Origin: Eubacteriales Family XIII. Incertae Sedis bacterium
GTDB lineage: Bacteria; Bacillota; Clostridia; Peptostreptococcales; Anaerovoracaceae
Length of the DNA: 12,929 bases
Reading direction: 5' to 3'
NCBI GenBank assembly: GCA_031263875.1
Contig: JAISEX010000278.1
Span: 1-12,929 of the forward strand
Each line of letters starts with the position of its first letter. Position 1 is the stretch's first letter. The notes below the pieces were generated by a model. It was given only the letters and a program-made list of their open reading frames with translations. It was not told the origin of the DNA and did no database searches. Both the position numbers and the translations under genes were made by a program. This document shows positions 1 through 6,462 of the stretch, piece after piece.

Positions 1-1
1 C

Positions 2-490
2 CGCCTTGGCGTAAATCACGCGTCGATTCCGGTCAACGCGCCGAAGTGCCCCGTTCATTCGTATCACCGGGACGGGCAGATGCGCGTCGACGGCAACTAC
101 GGCGCCACGGTTTCGTACCAGCCGAATATGTACGACGAGTGGGCGGACAGCAAGGATACGGCGGAGCCGCCGCTTGAGCTTCAGGGGGCTCTGGACAATT
201 ACGAGCCGAAGGACGACCAAACAGACGACTGTTTCTATCAGGCGGGCGACCTTTACCGCCTTATGGCCGCCGATAAAAAAGACCTGCTGATCGAAAACAC
301 CGCGCGCAACATCGAGTCCTGCACGGATAATATCAAGTACCGCCACGCGGCGCATTGCTACCTCGCGGATCCCGATTACGGCGAGAAAATCACGAAGGCG
401 ATGGGGCTCGATACGGAGAAAGCCGTCGCGTTCTCGAAGCTGTCCCACGACGAGCTGATGGACGCCACAAGCGCGGCAAACTGGAAGTAG
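2..490 (+). CDS. katA: Catalase (heme-dependent), C-terminal part, 5' end outside window
   Basis: This is the last 162 residues of a monofunctional heme catalase, which converts hydrogen peroxide to water and oxygen in the cytoplasm. The frame is open from the window edge and reads RLGVNHASIPVNAPKC, then HRDGQMRVDGNYG and AEPPLEL. This is the typical stretch that follows the heme-ligating tyrosine motif of clade-3 (KatA-like) catalases. The proximal Tyr should lie about ten residues upstream of the window, and the distal His/Asn further upstream. The C-terminal helical part (GDLYRLM, ENTARNIE, ADPDYGEKITKAMGLD) is present and ends at a TAG, so this end is intact and of normal small-subunit length, with no extra flavodoxin-like domain. 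ATG codons inside this frame (for example at 80) are internal methionines, not the start. A strong intrinsic terminator follows. Seen: motifs and end. Inferred: intact gene upstream. Confidence 0.93.
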   Translation, partial: RLGVNHASIPVNAPKCPVHSYHRDGQMRVDGNYGATVSYQPNMYDEWADSKDTAEPPLELQGALDNYEPKDDQTDDCFYQAGDLYRLMAADKKDLLIENTARNIESCTDNIKYRHAAHCYLADPDYGEKITKAMGLDTEKAVAFSKLSHDELMDATSAANWK

Positions 491-545
491 GTCGCCGTGA
501 TTTTAAGCATTAATCGTAGATAGACGATATAAGAGAAATGCTTGT

Positions 546-581
546 AAAAAGCCGCTTCGGATCACTCCGGGGCGGCTTTTT
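546..581 (+). terminator. Intrinsic terminator after catalase gene
   Basis: The stem GCCGCTTCGGA (551-561) pairs with TCCGGGGCGGC (566-576) around the loop TCAC, with only T-G wobbles. It is flanked by AAAAA (546-550) and TTTTT (577-581). The A/T flanks make it usable on either strand, but the only gene ending here is the catalase on the plus strand. It separates that gene from the carboxypeptidase gene. Confidence 0.88.
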
Positions 582-676
582 CGCTGCGCATAACCATCGT
601 CAAGTTCCACAGCGTGACTGCGCCACAAGGCGGCGGAACGGCAAATATGATAGTATATGGATAGAGAGGTTTTTGT

Positions 677-1624
677 ATGGAAAGGCGCAGAAAAAAACGA
701 TATAGGTTCACAAAGCGGTTTCGGAATATCTGCATTTTTCTTTTCGCCGCACTGTTTCTTTTCGTCGGATGGCGTGTTCTCGAAGCGAAAAATGTTTCTC
801 ATCCCAATTCCGCGAATCCGAATACCGCAAATCAATCGGCCATCAGTGTTCCTGACGGCTATAAGACGGTGACCATGACGAAAAGCGACGTCCACACGGG
901 AAATCTGATTCTCGTCAATCCGGAATACGCCTATCAAGTTAATGAAAACGATGATTTGGAGAGCATTTATAGCAACAAAAATAGCGCCTATAAGGTAAAA
1001 GACACGAATGTGCTGCTCAATAAAAATGTCATCACGAATCTCAACGACATGATGGCTGAATTTGGCCGGATAAAATCCAACTATTCCGTTAATATCGTAA
1101 GCGGTTATAGAACAGAAGAGAAGCAGCAGCGCCTTCTTGATGATGAAATAGCAAACAACGGCGAAACCGAGGCCGCAACATGGGTCGCCAAGCCCGGTTT
1201 CAGCGAACATCACTCCGGGTTGGCGTTTGATTTGGGGTTGTACTTTAACGATGGGACAAGCGCCTTGTTTGACGGATCGGATGTATATGCGTGGATTCCG
1301 GAAAACTGTTGGAAATACGGTTTCGTTGTGCGTTATCCCGAAAGCAAGAAAGCCATCACGAAGATATCTTATGAGCCGTGGCATCTGAGGTATGTGGGCG
1401 CCCCGCACGCCTATATAATGAACGAAAACGGCTTTTGCTTTGAGGAATACATCGATTTTATCCGTGATTACCCCTTTGACGGGGAACATTTGGCGGTTAC
1501 GGCGAACGATAAGAACTATAAAATTTATTTTACCGCGGAAACGGACGTCCCCGTACCCGAAAAGGGGGACTTTGAAATTTCGGGGAACAATGTGGACGGG
1601 TTTATCGTTACTGTTGAGGAATAA
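677..1624 (+). CDS. VanY-type D-alanyl-D-alanine carboxypeptidase (peptidase M15B), membrane-anchored
   Basis: A 315-residue zinc peptidase predicted to remove the terminal D-Ala from peptidoglycan stem peptides outside the membrane. Residues 1-16 are strongly basic, and 17-34 form one hydrophobic segment without a clear cleavage site, so it is probably an N-terminal anchor. The M15 signatures are complete: SGYR at 142-145; SEHHSGLAFD at 176-185, with His178 and Asp185 as zinc ligands; and EPWH at 233-236, with Glu233 catalytic and His236 as third ligand. A C-terminal extension (about 272-315), beta-rich and of unknown role, follows the catalytic domain. The start is set by AGAGAGG at 663-669, 7 bases before the ATG. 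A possible -10 (TATGAT, 646-651) has no convincing -35. There are no van resistance genes nearby, so a housekeeping cell-wall trimming role is more likely than glycopeptide resistance. Family assignment is firm; the exact substrate is inferred. Confidence 0.9.
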   Translation: MERRRKKRYRFTKRFRNICIFLFAALFLFVGWRVLEAKNVSHPNSANPNTANQSAISVPDGYKTVTMTKSDVHTGNLILVNPEYAYQVNENDDLESIYSNKNSAYKVKDTNVLLNKNVITNLNDMMAEFGRIKSNYSVNIVSGYRTEEKQQRLLDDEIANNGETEAATWVAKPGFSEHHSGLAFDLGLYFNDGTSALFDGSDVYAWIPENCWKYGFVVRYPESKKAITKISYEPWHLRYVGAPHAYIMNENGFCFEEYIDFIRDYPFDGEHLAVTANDKNYKIYFTAETDVPVPEKGDFEISGNNVDGFIVTVEE

Positions 1625-1654
1625 AAGCTGCGCGGTCGATTTAGTTTGGGCGCA

Positions 1655-1737
1655 TGGGGCAGTCCGCAAAGAAATGAGATGATTTAATTGTTAAAACTTT
1701 AACAATTTGGCGCTTTAAACACGGTAGGACTGCCCCA
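1655..1737. repeat. Nested inverted repeat with central near-perfect palindrome
   Basis: The outer arms TGGGGCAGTCC (1655-1665) and GGACTGCCCCA (1727-1737) are perfect 11-base inverted repeats. Centred inside them, AATTGTTAAA (1686-1695) and TTTAACAATT (1698-1707) are perfect 10-base arms separated by two bases. The AT-rich inner palindrome could be an operator or the tip of a cruciform or RNA hairpin. The outer arms could be ends of a small element. No transposase or target-site duplication is visible. Confidence 0.6.
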
Positions 1738-1754
1738 CCGGGCTTTCCGGGGCT

Positions 1755-1812
1755 CCGCTTCGCCTGTTTTACGCGGCTTCAGCCGCAAAGTAAAACAGGA
1801 CAGCGAAGCGAG
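1755..1812. repeat. Long hairpin-forming inverted repeat
   Basis: CCTGTTTTAC (1763-1772) pairs with GTAAAACAGG (1790-1799). Inside it GCGGCT (1773-1778) pairs with AGCCGC (1781-1786). Outside it CGCTTCG and CGAAGCG extend the stem after a four-base bulge. There is no T-run on either side, so it is not a classical terminator, although it sits at the convergent 3' ends of two genes. The pieces CCTGTTTTAC and CGCTTCGC recur near 6382-6402. Confidence 0.6.
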
Positions 1813-1820
1813 GCGAAGCC

Positions 1821-1848
1821 GAGCGGAGGAGTGAGAGCGGAGGAGTGA
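1821..1848. repeat. Perfect 14-base tandem duplication
   Basis: The unit GAGCGGAGGAGTGA occurs twice back to back (1821-1834 and 1835-1848). It looks like a slippage or short repeat product in the repeat-rich convergent region. Confidence 0.8.
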
Positions 1849-2073
1849 GCGCAGCGAACGTTGCTCCGGCCGCTTCGCGGCTGCTGCGCACCCCTCCTAT
1901 CCCGTGCGCGGGAAACGCGAGAAAAAACCCAACATGCCCCTCCTTCCTCTGGCGAACCCGTCTACCGCACACGCCACGCAAGAAACGAGAAGAAACCCGG
2001 CGCACGCGCCCTTTCCCCGCCGTCCCCACATTCCAGCAAAATTTAAAACACAAGCCTCTGCGGTTACCCAACG

Positions 2074-3189
2074 TTATTCCTCATACCAACTAATGCAGCC
2101 CGGATAAAAACTCGAAATCAAGAAATCCCGTTCCGCTTCAATATCCGCGCCCTCGCCGATAACCGTATACATAAGGAGATAATACGGCCGGTACTCCGTC
2201 CGCACAAAATACATCGTTCCGGCCACCGCGTCGTTACCGCGAAGCGAATAATTGCCCGATACGAAGTATATTATTTCGTCATCATCAGCTCCCATTTGCA
2301 TCAACGTGGTGGTATCCGGCGCTATTTCAAAGTCAAAATCATCTATCTGGATCATATCCGGTCCGACCTGATACGGCCCGTCCGAAAGGCTCATCGCTGC
2401 GCTTGCAAAGGTGTTTTGCAAAAAAGCTTGTGTTCCTTCCGAATCAAAGACTCCTTCGGTCAGATCTGTGCCCTTTTGGGACACGCCAGCATACTCATAT
2501 CCCTCGAATCCGCCCAGTACGTAAAGCGCCGAGCTGTCGCTCTCGTTAATATAGCTGCCATAGCCGCGGTATCCCAGCGGCGGTTCCGTATCATAAAACT
2601 CCGACCAGCCATTCAGCGTCACATCAACGATCGAATCGGAGTACACTGTGTCTTCAATCCACTCGATTTCATCCCAATCCTGCTCGTATTCATCGTAATA
2701 AGTATCGCCGCACGACACGACGCCGAGCGGGACAATCGAAACAAGGATCGCGATAACCGCCACAACGATAGCGATAACGTTGACCGGTTTGGGCGCGCTT
2801 TTTTGCTCGTCCTGCCCGCCATGCGGCGTGTCCGGCCCGCCGGGTATGCTCTGCACCTGCTGATTCTGCGACGCGCGAGGAGAGTTCTTCTCAGTGAAAA
2901 AATCCCTTTCCATCGATTCGCCGAAATCAGCTATCCTCTGCGCGGCATTTTTAATGGTCCCGGTAGCGCGCGAACTGCCGCTCTCGTAAAAATCATCGAA
3001 TATCTGCTTTGCCGAGGGAGCTTTTGCCGGTGCGGGCGAACTGCCGCTCTGTAATTTATTGCGGTATGCGCGGCGATTGCCGGTGGCCTGCCCGTACAGA
3101 CTGCCGCCGGATTTCTTTATATCATGCCCGCATTGCGAGCAAAACCGCGTATTATCACCGACATAGGCGCCGCATTTCGGACAATTCAT
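2074..3189 (-). CDS. Zinc-ribbon single-pass membrane protein of unknown function
   Basis: A 371-residue protein with an N-terminal zinc ribbon: CPKC at 3-6 and CSQC at 17-20, giving four Cys ligands in a CxxC-x10-CxxC layout. A low-complexity Ser/Ala/Pro/Gln-rich linker follows (about 25-133), then one transmembrane segment (about 136-158). The acidic, Tyr/Asp-rich extracytoplasmic domain (about 160-371) is one I do not recognise. Such zinc-ribbon plus membrane-helix proteins are common in Clostridia and mostly uncharacterised. The ribbon should face the cytoplasm and the large domain the outside. The start ATG has GAGG about 11 bases upstream. It lies on the same strand as and 171 bases downstream of the SPFH gene, so co-expression is possible but not shown. 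The topology is inferred from the helix and charge pattern. Confidence 0.82.
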   Translation of the reverse strand: MNCPKCGAYVGDNTRFCSQCGHDIKKSGGSLYGQATGNRRAYRNKLQSGSSPAPAKAPSAKQIFDDFYESGSSRATGTIKNAAQRIADFGESMERDFFTEKNSPRASQNQQVQSIPGGPDTPHGGQDEQKSAPKPVNVIAIVVAVIAILVSIVPLGVVSCGDTYYDEYEQDWDEIEWIEDTVYSDSIVDVTLNGWSEFYDTEPPLGYRGYGSYINESDSSALYVLGGFEGYEYAGVSQKGTDLTEGVFDSEGTQAFLQNTFASAAMSLSDGPYQVGPDMIQIDDFDFEIAPDTTTLMQMGADDDEIIYFVSGNYSLRGNDAVAGTMYFVRTEYRPYYLLMYTVIGEGADIEAERDFLISSFYPGCISWYEE

Positions 3190-3360
3190 TGCTTAGTGTG
3201 CCTCTTTCCGCTCCGAAGATATAATGTACAAGCAAAACTTTCTCATTTTAGCCGCAGAAACACATTCACGCGAAAACGCTTCGCCATGCCATAACCATCT
3301 TATTCCCGCGCAAAGCAAAACATTCGCTTCGCCCCACGCAGAATGCGTAACGTTTTTCCG
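3190..3360 (-). other. Intergenic gap between SPFH and zinc-ribbon genes
   Basis: This 171-base gap holds a short hairpin, ACGCA (3336-3340) and TGCGT (3344-3348), just past the SPFH stop. On the minus strand no T-run follows it, so termination is doubtful. An AT-rich patch (3218-3226, ATATAATGT on plus) could hold a -10 for the zinc-ribbon gene, but I find no matching -35. Confidence 0.3.
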
Positions 3361-4374
3361 TTAATTTTTGGGCGTCGCCGCCGCTCCATCCGCCAGTTTG
3401 GGCGGTTTGTTTCCCGACGCGGAGCCGCCGCTGATCGGCGAGATAACCTCCGCAAGCGATGACGCGAGTCCCGCAAGCCCCTGGATATTCGACGGGATAA
3501 TGATCTTCGTCGCCCTGCCGTCAGCCGCTTTCTCGAACGTTTCGAGGCTTTTGAGCGTCAACACCGGGTCGGACGGATTCGATTCGACGAGCATACGGAT
3601 GCCGTCCGCCGTCGCCCGCTGAACGAGCAATATCGCTTCGGATTCACCCGTCGCTTCGAGTATCTGCATTTCCTTCGTCGCTTCCGCCTCGAGTATCTTG
3701 GCGGTTTTCTTGGCTTCGGCGTCGAGTATACGCGCCTGCTTATTACCTTCCGCAATCAGCACCGCCGACTTCTTTTCGCCCTCGGCGCGGAGTATGGATT
3801 CGCGGCGTTCACGTTCCGCGCGCATCTGTTTCTCCATCGCGGTCTGGATATCCGCAGGCGGAGTGATGTTCTTCACCTCGACGCGGTTTATCTTCACGCC
3901 CCACGCGTCCGTCGCCTCGTCGAGCACCTCGCGCATCCGCGCGTTGATATGCTCGCGCGACGTGAGCGATTCGTCGAGCTCGAGGTCGCCGATAATATTC
4001 CTGAGCGTCGTCGCCGTCAGGTTCTCTATCGCCGCCATCGGATATTCCACCCCATAGGTATAGAGTTTCGGATCCGTTACCTGAAAATAGATGACCGTAT
4101 CGATCTCTATCGTCACATTATCTTTCGTAATAACGGGCTGCGGCGGGAAATCGAGAACGTTCTCCTTCAGCGACACCCTGTTCGCGATGCGGTCGATAAC
4201 CGGAATTTTGAAATGCAGTCCGACCTGCCACGTCCCGTTATACGCGCCGAGCCGCTCGATGACGAAGGCCCGCGCCTGCGGCACCACGCGTATATTCCGG
4301 ATAATGAGAATAATCACCACCAATACAATAATGGCTACTGTTATAATAGTTGCATAATCTATTCCTTTGTCCAT
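3361..4374 (-). CDS. SPFH/band-7 (stomatin-like, QmcA-type) membrane protein
   Basis: A 337-residue SPFH protein. An N-terminal membrane segment (about 8-26) is followed by the SPFH/band-7 domain (about 29-190), with typical stretches RAFVIERLGAY, GLHFKIPVID, ITKDNVTIEIDTVIYFQV and GVKINRVEVKNITPP. A charged, Ala/Glu-rich coiled coil comes next (about 180-245, with repeats of the type ILEAEA). The C-terminal region (about 267-312) resembles the oligomerisation part of stomatins. The tail is Gly/Ala/Pro-rich. Family members form large rings in membrane microdomains and are linked to quality control by membrane proteases. AGGAGG sits just upstream of the ATG. The gene starts 29 bases after the NfeD-like gene, the classic NfeD-stomatin pairing. 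Assignment is firm; the specific cellular role is inferred from the family. Confidence 0.94.
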   Translation of the reverse strand: MDKGIDYATIITVAIIVLVVIILIIRNIRVVPQARAFVIERLGAYNGTWQVGLHFKIPVIDRIANRVSLKENVLDFPPQPVITKDNVTIEIDTVIYFQVTDPKLYTYGVEYPMAAIENLTATTLRNIIGDLELDESLTSREHINARMREVLDEATDAWGVKINRVEVKNITPPADIQTAMEKQMRAERERRESILRAEGEKKSAVLIAEGNKQARILDAEAKKTAKILEAEATKEMQILEATGESEAILLVQRATADGIRMLVESNPSDPVLTLKSLETFEKAADGRATKIIIPSNIQGLAGLASSLAEVISPISGGSASGNKPPKLADGAAATPKN

Positions 4375-4403
4375 GTTTACCTCCTGTTTTGCTTCACGTG
4401 CCG

Positions 4404-4853
4404 CTATTGCTTTGTCTTGACGATAAGTTTCACGCCTTCGACTCGTATAATTTCCACCTGCTCGCCCTCGGCCGCCTCAAATTTCGGTTCCTCGCCGATT
4501 GCCGTCCAAATAATGCCGTTTACTTTAACAAGCCCGCTGCCGAACGCGCGGATCGGTTCCGTTACGAGTCCCAATTGGCCCTCGATCGCCTCGACATTGT
4601 TCTTCTCCCTGCCAACTTTCAGGTGTTTTACGAGCACCGGGCGCGTAAATATCAGCAGAATAACGCTGACCACAACGAAAACTATCAGTTGTATCAACAG
4701 GTTTTCGCTTATGACCGCGGTAATCGCGGACGCCACCGCGCCGCACGTAAACCAAATCGTTACCATGCTGAAAGTCAGTCCTTCCGCTACCGCAAATACA
4801 ACGGCAAGAATCACCCACGTTATTACCATATGATCTATGAGATACTCTATCAT
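4404..4853 (-). CDS. NfeD-like membrane protein
   Basis: A 149-residue short NfeD-type protein. It has three hydrophobic segments (about 9-28, 29-48 and 52-70) followed by a soluble beta-barrel (OB-fold) domain (about 88-147) with the family pattern G-LG-V, G-V-VNG--W-A and GE-V-I--VEG--L-V. It lacks the N-terminal ClpP-like protease domain of long NfeD proteins. Short forms are membrane partners of the SPFH protein encoded next to them, as here. The start has GTGAGG 7 bases upstream. An extended -10 promoter lies about 25 bases before the ATG, which makes this the first gene of the operon. The function in detail is unknown; association with the SPFH scaffold is the likely role. Confidence 0.9.
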   Translation of the reverse strand: MIEYLIDHMVITWVILAVVFAVAEGLTFSMVTIWFTCGAVASAITAVISENLLIQLIVFVVVSVILLIFTRPVLVKHLKVGREKNNVEAIEGQLGLVTEPIRAFGSGLVKVNGIIWTAIGEEPKFEAAEGEQVEIIRVEGVKLIVKTKQ

Positions 4854-4877
4854 GCGCTCGCCTCACTTTCTATCGCA

Positions 4878-4886
4878 ATTATACCA
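4878..4886 (-). promoter_or_regulatory. Extended -10 promoter of the NfeD-SPFH operon
   Basis: On the minus strand the sequence reads TGGTATAAT: a perfect TATAAT (4878-4883) with the TG extension. It places transcription start about 18 bases before the NfeD-like ATG. No good -35 hexamer is seen, which is normal for extended -10 promoters. Confidence 0.65.
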
Positions 4887-5085
4887 TGTTCGGCAGGGGT
4901 ATATGTTATTAAATATAAGTTCTTCCCTGTTGTAGCGCCCCGGTAATGAAGAGGAGGAAGCCGCGTCGATACGTTTTTTTGCGACGCAGAGAATCTTATT
5001 ATCTACATTGTTGTATTTTTCTGAAAAACTTATGGTATAATATAGTCGTCATAAATAATATTATGAAAATGAATGCAGCGATAAT
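4887..5085. other. Divergent intergenic region
   Basis: This lies between the divergently transcribed NfeD-like gene and the ORF6N array. It contains the two extended -10 promoters and a hairpin, GCGTCG (4963-4968) with CGACGC (4982-4987), whose loop carries a T7 run. Because the T-run is inside the loop, the hairpin is not a terminator. Apart from these I see no gene or known RNA. Confidence 0.5.
5011..5041 (+). promoter_or_regulatory. Extended -10 promoter of the ORF6N array
   Basis: TGGTATAAT ends at 5041, with TATAAT at 5036-5041 and TG at 5033-5034. TTGTAT at 5011-5016 is a fair -35 with a longish 19-base spacer. The core ATGGTATAAT is the same as in the divergent NfeD promoter. Confidence 0.65.
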
Positions 5086-5142
5086 ATGAACGTCAATTTT
5101 GCGGTTATGAAAATCACACGCGAAAAGAAAGAGCGGAGGTAA
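5086..5142 (+). pseudogene. Possible C-terminal remnant of an ORF6N gene, or a short upstream ORF
   Basis: An 18-codon frame starts at ATG 5086 and ends in a TAA that overlaps the GGAGG site of the next gene. Its peptide begins MNVNFAVMKITR, and the intact genes downstream end with VEVNFAVVKVKR. The match (VNFAV-K--R followed by Lys/Arg) sits at the same position, just before the next copy's start, as the C-terminus of each array member. That suggests a decayed earlier copy. The upstream frame is closed by a stop at 5056. Alternatively it is a leader peptide coupled to the next gene, because its stop lies in the ribosome binding site. The similarity is short, so confidence is modest. Confidence 0.4.
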
Positions 5143-5150
5143 AAAACATC

Positions 5151-5699
5151 ATGGAAGACATTATAAAAGCGGAACAAATCGAAGACAAAATCCTTGATCT
5201 GCGCGGACAACAAGCGCTCCTTGACAGCGACATCGCGCGATTTTACGGCGTGGAAACGCGTGAAATAAATCAGGCCATTCGAAATAATCCGGAAAAGTTT
5301 CCGGAAGGGTATATTATCGAAGTTTCAAAATCCGAATTTGAAATTTTGCGATCAAATTTTTTGATCGCAAACGCTTCGAAAACAAGAGTCCTGCCAAAAG
5401 CCTTTACCGAGCGGGGTCTTTACATGTTGGCAACGATTCTGAAAGGCCCGCGGGCGACACAAACTACGCTCGCGATCGTGGATACGTTCGCTAAAATCCG
5501 TGAATTGTCGCGTATTTTGAACCAATTACCCGATGCGGGCGAGGCCGATAAACAGCGGACGTTGGCCACACGCAGCAGTGAGATCATGGCGGCAATACTC
5601 GACGACAATATGGAAGTCAAAGAAACCGAAACCTCTGTCGAAGTCAATTTCGCCGTGGTGAAAGTTAAGCGTACGGTCAAATGCGGGAAGAAGGAATAG
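5151..5699 (+). CDS. ORF6N-domain protein, array copy 1
   Basis: A 182-residue protein with an N-terminal ORF6N domain (about 8-92): ILDLRGQQALLDSDIARFYGV, then ET-EINQAIRNNPEKFPEGY and a closing AFTERGLYMLATIL. ORF6N domains occur in phage antirepressor-like and mobile-element proteins and are thought to bind DNA. They are also common as stand-alone chromosomal genes in anaerobes, with unknown function. The C-terminal half (about 93-182) is helical, followed by a basic tail. The ribosome binding site GGAGG lies at 5135-5139. Copy 2 begins 13 bases after the stop. The first 36 residues differ at one position from copy 2 (I28V), residues from about 85 onward are almost the same, and 57-83 are unrelated in sequence. 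No phage structural or integrase genes are nearby. Confidence 0.85.
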   Translation: MEDIIKAEQIEDKILDLRGQQALLDSDIARFYGVETREINQAIRNNPEKFPEGYIIEVSKSEFEILRSNFLIANASKTRVLPKAFTERGLYMLATILKGPRATQTTLAIVDTFAKIRELSRILNQLPDAGEADKQRTLATRSSEIMAAILDDNMEVKETETSVEVNFAVVKVKRTVKCGKKE

Positions 5700-5712
5700 A
5701 GGTGGAAACATC

Positions 5713-6264
5713 ATGGAAGACATTATAAAAGCAGAACAGATCGAAGACAAGATCCTTGATTTGCGCGGACAGCAAGCGCTCCTTGACAGCGACGTCGCGC
5801 GGTTTTACGGCGTGGAAACCAAACGCGTCAACGAAGCGGTCAAAAATAATCCCGACAAATTTCCCGAGGGGTATTTGATTTTGCTTAGTGAACATGAAAG
5901 GAATCAACTGGTCGAAAATTTCGACCGGTTCAATAATTTGAAGCATTCGTCAGCTAAACCCACCGCTTTTACCGAGCGCGGTCTGTACATGCTGGCAACG
6001 ATTCTGAAAGGCCCGCGGGCGACACAACCCACGCTCGCGATCGTAGCTACGTTCGCTAAAATCCGTGAATTGTCGCGTATTTTGAACCAATTACCCGATG
6101 CGGGCGAGACCGATAAACAGCGGACGTTGGCCACACGCAGCAGTGAGATCATGGCGGCAATACTCGACGACAACATGGAAGTCAAAGAAACCGAAACCTC
6201 CGTCGAAGTTAATTTCGCCGTGGTGAAAGTTAAGCGTACGGTCAAATGCGGGAAGAAGGAATAG
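5713..6264 (+). CDS. ORF6N-domain protein, array copy 2
   Basis: A 183-residue paralogue of the preceding gene with the same ORF6N framework (ILDLRGQQALLDSDVARFYGV, NNPDKFPEGY, AFTERGLYMLATIL). The variable core at about 57-84 (LLSEHERNQLVENF and onward) does not align with that of copy 1. From about codon 85 to the stop the DNA differs from copy 1 at only about ten positions by eye, so the two ends are recently duplicated or homogenised. The ribosome binding site is GAGGTGG a few bases upstream, identical to the one before copy 3. The gene lies in the same operon as copy 1. The role is unknown; DNA binding is inferred from the family. A differing core could change the target recognised. Confidence 0.85.
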   Translation: MEDIIKAEQIEDKILDLRGQQALLDSDVARFYGVETKRVNEAVKNNPDKFPEGYLILLSEHERNQLVENFDRFNNLKHSSAKPTAFTERGLYMLATILKGPRATQPTLAIVATFAKIRELSRILNQLPDAGETDKQRTLATRSSEIMAAILDDNMEVKETETSVEVNFAVVKVKRTVKCGKKE

Positions 6265-6277
6265 AGGTGGAAACATC

Positions 6278-6361
6278 ATGGAAGACATTATAAAAGCGGA
6301 ACAAATCGAAGACAAAATCCTTGATTTGCGCGGACAGCAAGCGCTGCCGCGCTTTCCGTAG
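6278..6361 (+). pseudogene. ORF6N array copy 3, truncated after about 22 codons
   Basis: This starts with the same ribosome binding site and the same MEDIIKAEQIEDKILDLRGQ opening as copies 1 and 2. It departs from them abruptly after base 6345. The frame then reads only PRFP and stops at 6359-6361. The sequence after the break is a GC-rich hairpin region related to that at 1739-1812, so an inserted or recombined element, or a deletion, ended this copy. It cannot encode an ORF6N domain. Confidence 0.85.
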
Positions 6362-6417
6362 GGGGCTTTTGCTCCCTCCCGGCCTGTTTTACACCGCTTC
6401 GCTGCACTAAAGCCCCC
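6361..6417. repeat. Hairpin-forming inverted repeat at the array break
   Basis: GGGGGCTTT (6361-6369) and AAAGCCCCC (6409-6417) are perfect 9-base arms. The loop contains GCCTGTTTTAC and CGCTTCGC, pieces also found in the hairpin at 1755-1812. In both places GCTTTCCG lies a few bases upstream. On the plus strand no T-run follows, although it could still end or protect the ORF6N transcript. Confidence 0.6.
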
Positions 6418-6462
6418 AGTCAATCCCGCGATTTGAATAAAAAGTCTTTGATTTTTTATCTA

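Larger units (their letters stand above)
1625..2073. other. Gene-free, repeat-rich region between convergent genes
   Basis: This stretch of about 450 bases lies between the carboxypeptidase gene (ending at 1624) and the oppositely oriented zinc-ribbon gene (ending at 2074). It holds a nested inverted repeat, a large hairpin and a 14-base tandem duplication, each listed separately. Short open frames cross it on both strands, but they are Arg/Pro/Ala-rich, lack ribosome binding sites and resemble no protein I know. I take it as non-coding and structured, possibly acting on the 3' ends of both flanking transcripts. Confidence 0.6.
5151..6345 (+). repeat. Tandem direct repeat array of ORF6N units (about 565 bases per unit)
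   Basis: Unit starts are at 5151, 5713 and 6278, with spacings of 562 and 565 bases. The junction (AAGAAGGAATAGAGGTGGAA, then ACATC and the next ATG) is identical between copies 1/2 and 2/3. Each unit is conserved over its first 100 or so bases and last 300 or so bases, and divergent in between. Confidence 0.9.

Noticed and set aside
503..1669. A 388-codon open frame on the minus strand over the carboxypeptidase gene
   Set aside because: It is an antisense shadow. The plus strand has a complete M15 peptidase with all zinc ligands and a ribosome binding site, while the minus frame gives no recognisable motifs.
1755..1812. Intrinsic terminator for the convergent genes
   Set aside because: The hairpin is strong, but neither side carries a T-run, so it is recorded as a structured repeat only.
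1821..1848. CRISPR-like repeats
   Set aside because: Only two 14-base units without any spacer, and no cas genes. It is a simple tandem duplication.
1769..2107. Several short frames of 60-100 codons on both strands in the convergent gap
   Set aside because: They are Arg/Pro/Ala-rich translations of repeat DNA, without start signals and overlapping each other. More likely non-coding.
2296..3054. A 252-codon plus-strand frame over the zinc-ribbon gene
   Set aside because: No ribosome binding site and an atypical Arg/His/Ile-rich composition. The minus-strand protein has a clear zinc ribbon and membrane helix.
3949..4946. Long plus-strand frames over the SPFH and NfeD-like genes
   Set aside because: They are antisense to two well-recognised genes in a classic pairing, with no start signals and no domain resemblance.
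5151..6361. Prophage remnant around the ORF6N genes
   Set aside because: ORF6N domains are frequent in phages, but there are no integrase, structural, lysis or att-like sequences here. The neighbours are housekeeping and pilus genes.
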